DNA of 64,000 nt from Odontesthes bonariensis (lineage: Eukaryota > Chordata > Actinopteri > Atheriniformes > Atherinopsidae). A model generated the notes under the pieces. It had not been told where the DNA came from, made no database searches, and saw nothing but the letters and a program-made list of their open reading frames with translations. Shown one piece after another: positions 25,265 to 35,108 of the stretch. The translations under genes were made by a program, and so were the position numbers. The DNA lies in the NCBI RefSeq assembly GCF_027942865.1, contig NC_134509.1, forward strand, positions 7,230,254 to 7,294,253, given 5' to 3'. Every line of letters starts with the position of its first letter. The stretch's first letter is position 1.

Positions 25265-26205
25265 CCTGGATGTCTGGTTCTTTTTCCACTGAATTTTTTG
25301 ACGTTGTATTTTTTTCCACTGAATTTTTTTTAAGTTGAATTTTTTTTAAATTGAATTTTTTTTTCCACTAAAATTTTGGAAGTTGAATTTTTTTCCACTG
25401 AATTTTTTGGAAGTTGAATTTTTTTCCACTGATTTTTAAATTGAATTTTTTCCACTGAATTTTTTTTAAGTTGATTTTTTTCCACTGAATTTTTGGAAGT
25501 TGAATTTTTTTTCCACTGAATTTTTTGACGTTGTATTTTTTTCGACTGAATTTTTTTTAAACTGAATTTTTTTTCCACTGAATTTTTGGAAGTTGAATTT
25601 TTTTCCACTGAATTTTTTTGAAGTTGAATTTTTTTTAAATTGAATTTTTTTTTTCCACTAAATTTTTGGAAGTTGAATTTTTTTCCACTGATTTTTTTTT
25701 AAATTGAATTTTTTCCACTGAATTGTTTTTAAGTTGATTTTTTTCCACTGAATTTTTGGAAGTTGAATTTTTTTCCACTGAATTTTTTTGAAGTTGAATT
25801 TTTTTTAAATTGAATTTTTTTTTTTCCACTGAATTTTTTGGAAGTTGAATTTTTTTCCACTGATTTTTTTTTAAATTGAATTTTTTCCACTGAATTGTTT
25901 TTAAGTTGATTTTTTTCCACTGAATTTTTGGAAGTTGAATTTTTTTCCACTGAATTTTTTTGAAGTTGAATTTTTTTTAAATTGAATTTTTTTTTTTTCC
26001 ACTGAATTTTTTGGAAGTTGAATTTTTTTCCACTGATTTTTTTTTTTTAAATAGAATTTTTTCCACTGAATTTTTTTTAAGTTGATTTTTTTCCACTGAA
26101 TTTTTGGAAGTTGAATCTTTTTTCCACTGAATTTTTGGAAGTTGAATTTTTTTCCACTGAATTTTTGGAAGTTGAATTTTTGTTTCCACTGATTTTTTTT
26201 TTTTT
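25265..26205. repeat. A/T-rich minisatellite, units of about 22-32 bp
   Basis: About 940 bp of tandem, imperfect units built from TTTTTTCCACTGAATTTTT alternating with GGAAGTTGAA and TTTAAATTGAA variants. Longer blocks of about 160 bp recur (compare 25650-25830 with 25810-25990), a higher-order arrangement. Almost no stops occur on the minus strand, giving long Lys/Asn/Ser-rich readings without biological meaning. Confidence 0.95.
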
Positions 26206-26329
26206 ACACTGTTGTTTTTTCAAATTCAGAGTCTGATTTTGATGCTGTAAAAAAATCGATATATTTGAAATTCGTATTCAAACTCTGATGGCATAGAAAA
26301 ACTTCCATAGGCTTTTCCTTTCGTCAAAC

Positions 26330-26891
26330 CAGCGCGCGGGGCTCACTGCTCCTCCACCACCTCGAGGGGAGTGTGAGCGCGCTTCGCGGTGACGCGCACG
26401 AAGAGGAACTGGGAAGGCGGAAGAGAGGACGTTTGAACAAACTTGAACACTTCTGGCTGACTGGCTAGAAATACACGTCGATACTATGTTAACAGTAGAC
26501 GTTGTTTCTTACTTTCCTACACATTTAGTTAGCTAATCAAACGCCCTGACTACATTCAGTCACCGCTGTTTTAACTCGTCACACGATCCGACCCGACCAG
26601 TGGACCAGAGCAGTTTGCAAATAGACGTTGCACTTGCTCAGCCGACCCGAGGCAATTTACCATCACAAAGTCACATTTTAGCTTCCGTAAAAGTGCCGTG
26701 ACGTCCAGTAAATTGAACAAACACCCAACACAACCAGCTCGCTCGCTCTCGGAGACTCGGACTTTTTCCTCCTCTGTGGGGGAAAGTTGTTCGTGCTGTT
26801 GTTGGAGGAGCCAAAGAGGCCTGTAGTTGAGGAGGCTGCATGTGTGAAGATCGCAGCTGGCGAGGACTGACTCACACAACGCCGGACAAAC
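26330..26891 (+). promoter_or_regulatory. CpG-rich promoter and 5' UTR region of the LUC7-like gene
   Basis: After the A/T-rich minisatellite the sequence abruptly turns CpG-rich (GCGCGCGGGGCTC, GCGCGCTTCGCGGTGACGCG). No TATA box lies close to the ATG. This fits a housekeeping CpG-island promoter. The start site is not defined. Confidence 0.6.
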
Positions 26892-27641
26892 ATGTCGGCC
26901 CAGGCACAGATGCGAGCGATGCTGGACCAATTAATGGGAACGGGGAGAGACGGTGAGCGAGGCCCGTAGTATTTTCTGACGGGTGACTAATAAACAATCA
27001 TTGCAGGAGTTTTAGGACTGTTGCTAGCATTAGCCAACATGCTAATCTCTCTGCCAGTCAGTGACAGTGAGGCGTGCTTCACAAATCGGGCTAGCTAACA
27101 TGAGGACGGCTAGCCGCTTAGCTACCTGTTGTGTTTGAGTTTACAAAGCTAGTTGTGACGTTACACATATCTGAACAGCCTGGAGTTATAATGAGCCACC
27201 TTCAATGTACACTTTTCTTCATTTCAACGTTTGTTACAAGCAGGTTGTTAGGATCTCTGCTCTGCTCTGTTCAAGCAGCTAACTTCAGGCTTCCCTGTTC
27301 AGATATATGCGGGCAGTTAACGGTGCACAGGAATGACTGGCCGTGTGCGTCCGCCCCGACTAGAGTTAGCATGTGTATTGTCAAGATTTTCTTCTTTTCT
27401 ATGGGAAGACATTTCCATTGACGAGTTGGCTCACAAAACAAGGCTGTAAATTCATGTTTGCGGGTTTGCTTCTTCCGTTTTAAGGGGACACCATGCGGCA
27501 GAGGATCAAATTCTCAGATGAGCGAGTCTGCAAAAGCCACCTTTTGGATTCGTGTCCTCATGACATCCTGTCAGGCACCGTGAGTACCAGTTACACACAA
27601 TCACACAGAGAGCATTGGTACAGTCATACAAATATATATTT

Positions 27642-27719
<78 letters not shown>

Positions 27720-30700
27720 ACCCACACTTGTTTTGATTTGGTTAGGGTCTACTGAACGTCCTTGCCTTTGAAAAGAAAGAAAAAAGGTATTAACGCTCTA
27801 AACTATTTTGTTGATCGAGGAAAGCAGCTTGGAGGATGGTGAATAATTGGTGCAGAAAAAAAAAAGGTTTGGTTTCTCTTCCTCAAGCGGAAACATGCCA
27901 AAGAACACGGCGAAAAGTTCTTTGTGTGTGGCAGCTATGCCCATAGCTCTGTAATTTTTATATTAATGCAAATTTGAAGTTTTCTTTGTGCTTGTATTTT
28001 ACCTTTATTTGTCACAAGTTCATAATAGAGTAGCACTGATATTTTGAGATCAGTGTGGCATCCCTTGTGTAAAATTTAAATATATATTCAGTTGGTGCCA
28101 ATGCTGTAAAATAACAGTCAGTCACAGACTTGGCTCTGCCATGCTGCAACTCAAAGGTTATGGTTGTCACATTTCCATTTCCCTAAGTGATGATGGTGAC
28201 AATGCTTCAAACCCAGAACATTTTAACTTGAGGGAATTATTGTGGAGGTGTTGAAATGTCTCGAGCGAACGTCATCGAGAATGTGAAGCAGAAACAAAAT
28301 GACTGATTGATATGTGATCGGTAAAACAGTGTTTCTCTGGAACAGTAAAGTTGAACGTACTTTTATGTTGCATTCCCCTGCCTTAAAACATCAAAGAAGA
28401 GAAATCAGTAGCAGAATAATGATTTATACATTTTTTTTATCACAAGAGATTAAATGAGGGCAACTGGACGACTATTTCTGGTATAAAATATATTCATCTA
28501 CTCACCGCTGACAGTTTGGTGAAAGTCGGCGTCCTTCGGAGGATATTTAGATTACTCGAGATATAACGGGAGAGGACTGGGCATAGTTTGTTGATCGAGG
28601 TAAGCAGCTTGGAGGATGGTGAATAATTGGTATACTCCGTGCTCTGTGACAGTCGGCTAACTTCACACCGAGTTTGCTGCTGCTAGTTTTGCACAACATG
28701 GCAGGATATTTATCAGATTTTGACGATGTGGACGACAACTTTGAGTACGATGAAGGTCCTTACCAGAGAGAATGAGCTGTGCTGCAGCGGCGCGCGTCAA
28801 TGAAGTAATGACGTGCTGTGTCATGACTCAGGTGTAGAAAGCCCCCTCGATAGCCCCGGATAACAACAACATGGCAGCTATGAGCTAACAGTGCAATAGT
28901 ACACGTTCATTCAATCATTGGTTTTAAAGTATTGGTGAAATAAAGACAGATGCCTTATTTAGAGGCTGTATTGTCTCTGCCCCGTTCACTCCCGTTATAT
29001 GGATATAAGTGGATCTCGAGTGATCTAAATATGCTCCGAAGGACGCCGACTTTCACCAAACTGTTATCGGAGAGTAGATGAACGTATTTTATGTCATAAA
29101 TAAGGTCCAGGTTTAAAAAAACAAACTTCCCCTTTAATCAATCAAGTAATAACGAGGTCCGGTCAGCTTTGTGATTGGAAGCCGAGAGTCGCCAAATCTG
29201 TGGCAGCCTTCACTGATAAATTTCTGTTTGGTTGTTTATAAAAAAAAAAGGTTTCGACAGCTGTTGAAGTTTCTGGAGCTGCAGTGTGAGCAGACTATTC
29301 CGATTTACCTGCAATTTACAGCTGAATTAAAGTCGAGCGAGAGAATTCAGTAGCTAATAGCCAATATGAGATTTATGGACCTCAAAGGCAACTGATTTGT
29401 ATTTAGCTTGCAGCATGCACAGTACTATGGTTGGTCTTTTTTGTTTTTCCCCAAATAACTAAAGAGAATTCAGACTGATTTGCTAATCCTTATTAATGAA
29501 TATGTTGCCGTGCAGTAATATAAAGATAAAAGACATCGAGACTGCATTGAAAACTTTTCCTAATCCTAGAGGACAATTCTATTGTTGCAGTATTAATTAA
29601 AAATCTAGGATTTACAGAAAGAAAAGGCCAAAAGTTGATGAGCGTGTTTGGAACAAATAAAAAGAGAGATGATATGTTCCATCCTTGATGGAGTCCCTTC
29701 ACCTGCTGCGGTCTTTATAAAAGGAAATGGCGAGGCACGAAGCGATTCGCAGCTCCGAACGGTTTAAGATTTCGGGATAAAAGTTGACCGGGACGTACAG
29801 CAGGGGGACATTACACATTGACATCGCTCTCTTTCCTACAGAGAATGGACCTGGGAGAGTGTGTCAAAGTCCACGACCTGGCCCTCAGAGCAGATTACGA
29901 GATTGCCTCCAAGGAGCAAGAATACTTCTTTGAACTTGATGTAAGTTTTGCAGACATATACTCTTTTCCTCAACTCTACTTTTTTTTTTTCTATCCAAGA
30001 AAGTTATTTTTCCAGCAACTGTTAGTGAGTCACCAGTACCCTAAAGTTGACACATGGCACAGTTTTTGACACAGTCTACGACTATGGATGTGTGTTGTTG
30101 GTTCACACGTTGTGTAACGGGCCCAGGCGAAGCTGTTGTGCATGCAGGCAATGAGTGAAACGTTCTGATGTGTTTCCTCTAAGGCTGCGGAACACCTTCA
30201 GTCTTTCATCGCCGACTGTGACCGCAGGACTGAGCTGGCCAAGAAGAGACTCGCTGAGACTCAGGATGAGATCAGCGCTGAAGTAGCTGCAAAGGTGACG
30301 AACACCATGTCGACGCTCTTTGGTGACATTACCATCACCGCTGTGCTCTTCCTTCCACAGAGTAATTACTCTCCTGGGGAAAAGCACTATTTTACGTCAG
30401 CTGATTATCAGGAATCTTTGCAGTTCAGTTTTTTTTCTTCACAGCTTCGAGCTCATTATCTTTTTTTCTTTATCTTCGGTCTGCGAAAAGGCCGAGCGAG
30501 TCCATGAGCTGAACGAGGAGATCGGCAAGCTGCTGGCCAAAGCAGAGCAACTTGGGAGCGAGGGGAACGTGGACGAAGCTCAGCAGATCCTGGAGAAGGT
30601 GGAGAAGACCCGAGCCTTAAAGAAGGAGGCAGAGGTGAGACGTGGTTACTAATGTTGTTGTGATGTGTGAGTAGGATACGTGCTAAACATCAGCTTAACT

Positions 30701-33700
30701 CATCAGCTTTGATAATGGAGTTAACAAAGAATCCACGAAGAGTAAATCCTCCTGAAGACCAAAATCTTTGTTCCTGTAGGATGTTTACAGGAACTCTATG
30801 CCAGCCTCCAGCTTTCAACAACAAAAACTACGGGTGTGTGAGGTGTGCTCGGCATACTTGGGTCTCCACGACAACGATCGCCGTCTGGCCGACCACTTTG
30901 GGGGCAAACTTCACCTCGGTTTCATTGAAATCCGCGAGAAGCTTGAAAAGCTACGGGTGAGGACGCCACGGAAAGTCGGGACGAACCGCTGGAGTCGCGC
31001 TAAACCCGTATGACCTGTGACGATGCGTTTGCTTTCTCATTTTTAAATCCAGAAAGCTGTTGTGGAGAAACAAGAGAGAATGCGCACGAGGAGACGAGAG
31101 GAGCGTGAAAAAGAGGACGAAAAAGAGCGACAGTGGGAGGTGGAGCGGGAGCGTGAAAGGGAGCGGGAGCGACAGAGGGCGTGGGAGAGGGACCGAGACA
31201 GGGAGCGAAGGAGGTAGGAAACGGGTCAGCAGCATCAGCAGCCGCTGTGTACAGTCAGAAGCTTCTGCTCATCTGGAAACCTTTTATTTCTTTGTGTGTG
31301 ACATTCCCAGGTCAAGATCTAGAAGCGGAGAGCGATACAGGTATGCTCGCCGTGCCCAAAGTTGTTTGAAACTTTGTCTTTGAGTGATGTATCGGAGGTA
31401 TTTACGGCCCCAATCACCAAAAAGTTGTGACGCCGTGTAGAATAAAGAATCTGGATGAATCTGGAGACATCGCTGAGAACAAGAACGTATCTAAAAAAAA
31501 ATGTCTTAGATAGTTGTCAGATCCGCAGATGACTGCGTTCTGTTTTCATTCCCATTTTTACGCGGCGTCCCGGTTCTTTTGTGACTGAGGTTGGCATTTC
31601 GCACAAAGACGGATGATTCAGTGGTTCTACATAAACAGCATTTGATCGATCTGTTACCAAGACAGACCAGTGTTGTCAGGCTATGATTGCATCCACCATC
31701 ATTTTGGGGGGAAAAGGAGCAGAGCAGAGAGACGGCGGGACACAGAAAATGCCACTCATGTAACAGTTGTATGTAGCTGGCGTCATTTATACACCAGAAG
31801 GAACCAGTTGAGATTAGTCTGCAGCACGAAGCGGTCAGACGGTGTCTCTTTCTATTACCTGCCAAATAAAATCAGTTTTTGTCTCGATGCAAATGCTTAT
31901 CCAGGGACGGAGGCAGTTCGTCGTCTCATCACTCGAGACGCCACCGCTCCTCTCGCCCCAGAGAAGACGGGGCTGATCGGGACCGGGAGCGAGAGAGGAA
32001 ACATCGGCACAAGGAGAGGCATCGCTCACGCTCTCACTCCCACAGGCACAAAAAGAAGAGGTGTGCATACATTTCAGCAGCGGGAACATGTTTCATCCCA
32101 GATGTCTGTGGGACTGTGTGTTGGGACTTTTCAGGGCTGGTCCTCTCATAACCACGTCGGAGGCAGTTCAACTTTAGAACCTTATTAGAACAAGTTTGAT
32201 TTTTCCACAACCAGAGAGTCACCAACTTCTGTTATGTAACCTCTAAAGTCTCTGCCAACGTGTCATTTGAACCTCCGACGAGTGTAACATAAGCGGAGGG
32301 CCATATTGCTGGGAAGGCGATTTATCTCCACATGCTTGTTTAATTTTCCCAGAGAATATATTAATATGGCTGCTCAGTCTGAAAGCGCCCATATAGTAGG
32401 GGTGGGCGAAAAAATCGATTCATGTACATATCGCGATTTATTTATTTATTTTTATTTATTTTTTTTTTTATGGGATTATTTTTAAAAACCGATTTTTCTC
32501 CCCTGAATCGATTATATTCCATCATATCTGTGTCCAGAAAAACTTCATCAATTTATTACATTAAGTTATGTTAAAACTAGCCCACATTTGTGCTGTGTGG
32601 ACATTTCAATTCATTTTGTAACTGTAAACTTTAAAAAATGCCTCTTTTTTTTGTCTCAGTCTGTGTCAGTCAGTCCAGCAGCTGACGTTTATTTCAACTG
32701 ATGTGCATCGTTTATGGGAACAACATTCATTTTAGAAGTGTATGAGTCAACTTGTTTGTTTTTTTTAGGAGGAAGAAAATTGCAATTACTGATAATATCA
32801 AATCGCAATACTTGTAGAATCGCAAATTATCAAGAATTGTGATACAAATTGAATCGGCACCTTAGAATCGTGATGCAATCGAATGGTAACCAAAGCATAT
32901 CGTCCCACCCCTACCATTTAGAGTCGCAAAGTAACTCTTTTCTTTCCATCCACACAACAAAATGAATGCAAGGACACAAACTCTGTGAGCAGGATGCATT
33001 AAAGGCGGGGTAGGGGATCTTTTTCTGGAGCATTTTTTTTACATATTGCTTGAAATACTCTTCACACCCCCATTGCAACCAATTAATTAAAAGTTTTGAC
33101 ACAAATATGAAAAGTTTTAGTGGCCTCTAGAACGTACAATCTAGAAAAAACACTATCCAATCATACTGAACGGACCATTAACAATGATTGGATTCTGATG
33201 CCGTCTATCAAACTGCAATCTGCTCCCCCCCCCCCCCTGCGCGCATACCCTGCTCCGTGAACGAATTACGCGTCCAGAAGCTTGGCAGGAAGCTAAACTA
33301 GAGCCAGCTTGGCTAGCACCTAGCATTATTAAACGTATAGTTAGCATATACTAAATACTAAATACGGCAACGATCGATGGTTGCTGTCAGAACAGCGCTG
33401 GTGCGCGTTCATGTACTCTAGAGGCGTGCCTTCGGGGGGAAAGTGAAGAAAAGGGTTGGGACTTTTGACCTGTGTATTTTCAAAATGCAGCTTCGCTGGA
33501 CTCAAAATCCAGGATCTCCTACCCTACCTTTAATCTGTGGCGGCTTGCTTTCCCCTCAGGTCCTCCGGAGACGGATCATCTCACCCCCGTGACGGAGAAC
33601 GCTCTCTGTCCCAGGAGCCGTGGCGAGAGGTTCCAGCAGAGGGGTTGCGCGACGACAGACCGAATCACGGAGACTGGGAGGAGAAGGAGAGGTCCACCTC

Positions 33701-33797
33701 TCCGGACACGGCCAGGGGCAGAGAACGAGAGAGATCCCTGTCGTACGAGCGGGATCGACGCTCCAGCTCCGAGGAGAGAGAGTCCGGAGAGATATGA
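26892..33797 (+). CDS. luc7l2: LUC7-like splicing factor (LUC7L2-type), complete
   Basis: Ten exons: 26892-26952, 27485-27579, 29842-29940, 30184-30294, 30491-30634, 30780-30956, 31053-31213, 31311-31340, 31905-32060, 33560-33797. They total 1272 nt, 423 residues. LUC7 proteins are U1 snRNP-associated nuclear factors that influence 5' splice-site choice. Visible parts: N-terminal MSAQAQMRAMLDQLMGT; a CCCH finger (Cys36, Cys44, Cys59, His63); a helical coiled-coil region near 85-170; a C2H2 finger in VCEVCSAYLGLHDNDRRLAD (Cys190, Cys193, His209, His215); a Arg/Glu then Arg/Ser tail; and the terminal SSEERESGEI. Wording such as MRAMLDQ, RQRIKFSD, ERVHELNEEIG and IEIREKLE is closer to vertebrate LUC7L2 than LUC7L, but orthology needs a tree. 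Exon 8 is only 30 nt. Introns 2 and 9 carry MITEs. Confidence 0.93.
27629..27720. repeat. (TA)n microsatellite in luc7l2 intron 2
   Basis: Two TA runs separated by a short T run, starting 50 bases after the exon 2 donor. Confidence 0.95.
28449..29140. mobile_element. MITE with long terminal inverted repeats in luc7l2 intron 2
   Basis: The left part (GACAGTTTGGTGAAAGTCGG, CGTCCTTCGGAG) is matched in reverse complement at 29030-29085, and pairing continues in weakened form to about 28460 and 29115. Arms are therefore around 100 bp. The right edge ends CCCCTTTAATC. A 40-base piece matching its interior also occurs at 27811-27852. No protein is coded. Confidence 0.75.
32397..32913. mobile_element. 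hAT-type MITE with 8-bp target duplication, luc7l2 intron 9
   Basis: Ends TAGGGGTGGGCGA and CGTCCCACCCCTA are inverted repeats. Flanks CCATATAG and CCATTTAG agree at 7 of 8 bases. The interior is rich in ATCGATT and AATCG motifs on both strands, as in other hAT MITEs with this end. Confidence 0.8.
32999..33533. mobile_element. MITE bounded by TTAA, ending 26 bases before luc7l2 exon 10
   Basis: Left TTAAAGGCGGGGTAGGGGAT and right GATCTCCTACCCTACCTTTA are inverted repeats, with TTAA (or TAA) at each end. This fits piggyBac-like or Harbinger-like non-autonomous elements. It contains a 13-base C run. Its right edge almost abuts the pyrimidine tract of the last exon. Confidence 0.75.
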
Positions 33798-34630
33798 ACA
33801 GTTCTGTTTTTTTTTTTTTTTTTGATTTGAAGATATTGAGTAAAAAAAAAAGAAAAAGAAAGAAAAAAAAAAAAGGAGCATGGGATGATGAGTTTGCTGG
33901 TGCCAGTGTATTTGTCTGTCAGCGCTGTATGCATGTCCATGGTGGAGATGAGGGACGAACTTCAGTGATGGCGACTTTTATAAGATTGAGGCGAGCCTGA
34001 CATGGGATCGGTACAGTCATCATTTTTATGTCAACTTGTTGACTTTATGTACAGTTATTTACACAGTGACAAGGGAAGAGAGAGTGAACAGATGGCAACC
34101 CTTCTTGAAGTCTTTTTTTTTTTTTTATTATTATTATTTTTCTCAGTGCTGTTTTTTTTTTTTTTTGCTTTTTTTTTTTTTTTTAATGATTAGTTGGACC
34201 TGTACCTTAATTCAGTTTTCCCCTGTTCCATTAGCAACTGAAGTTTAGTGGGTGTGACACGGCCCTCGCAGTTCTGCTGGAAATGAACCGTGGCTGATTG
34301 AAGGCACTTCTAATGTTTGTGTTTTACTTGCTGCCTTCGAGCATAAACGCCTCATTTAGAAGGAAATCTGACACACATCCTCCCAAGATGCGGCGATGAA
34401 GCGCGTGTACCTTCAGAAATGAACCCGCTTGTCCTCCTGAAAGATGTAATCTAAACATTTCCACTCAGATCTGGAGAGATAATTGTAAATCATTATAAAT
34501 GACATGTATATTTACGCACTGATACTTGCTGTGATACAGCGTAGACTTATTTGGGGAGGGGGACGGGGTTGAGGTTCTACTTTGTGATGCCGCCACTAAG
34601 TGAATAAAATATTCTGTTAAAATACATGTG
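33798..34630 (+). other. 3' UTR of the LUC7-like gene
   Basis: Begins with a T run (about 33808-33825) and, 15 bases on, an A-rich run (33841-33875), so the RNA could fold back just after the stop. A pyrimidine-rich stretch lies at 34110-34185. AATAAA at 34603-34608 is the likely poly(A) signal. Confidence 0.65.
34603..34608 (+). terminator. Polyadenylation signal of the LUC7-like gene
   Basis: AATAAA about 806 bases past the stop. Another AATAAA near 34854 is a second possibility. Confidence 0.65.
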
Positions 34631-34889
34631 ATATAGATTTTATTTTATTTTTTTAACAACTTGAATGAAGCATTTTTGTGACCTCGCATCAACATTTCGA
34701 TACTGGTTTGCTTCATCTTTCCTCTGCTGTAGAATTACCACTTTCCATTTCATTAATTTGATTTATTAATATACAGGGGGTATATCACTCCAAAAATAGG
34801 GTTTAGGGCTTTGTAAGAGTAGGTGATTGTGCATGTCTCTCTGTCCTTGGATCAATAAATCACTTGAAGAAGAAACCAAACAAAAAAAA

Positions 34890-35108
34890 GGCATGCCAGC
34901 ACAGAAATTCAAGGGTGAGTTGTAGTGCACCCGGCAGCCATTAGGGGGCAGAAAACTACCACTGCTGAAATTTTCACGTAATTACGTCAGACGCACGCTC
35001 CAAAAAAGAAGCGCGATTTGACGAAATGAGTCTTAACACCGGGTTTGTTTTGTTAAGTTTACGAAGCTGAGACTGTATTTACATGTAAAAAAAAAAAAAA
35101 AAAAAAAG
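34890..35108 (+). promoter_or_regulatory. Probable cenpm promoter region
   Basis: A short interval between luc7l2 and cenpm containing a CRE-like TTACGTCA near 34982-34989 and GCGCG text, with no TATA box. A run of about 19 A bases directly precedes the ATG. Assignment rests on position. Confidence 0.45.

Noticed and set aside
25330-26189. Several open minus-strand frames rich in Lys, Asn and Ser
   Set aside because: They are produced by the stop-poor minisatellite unit and have no start context or homology.
27493-27771. Tyr/Ile-repeat frames on both strands
   Set aside because: Translation of the (TA)n microsatellite; the first part is simply luc7l2 exon 2.
28185-28310. Possible C/D-box snoRNA in luc7l2 intron 2
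   Set aside because: A GTGATGATG and a CTGAT exist but are about 120 bases apart with no terminal stem or guide element.
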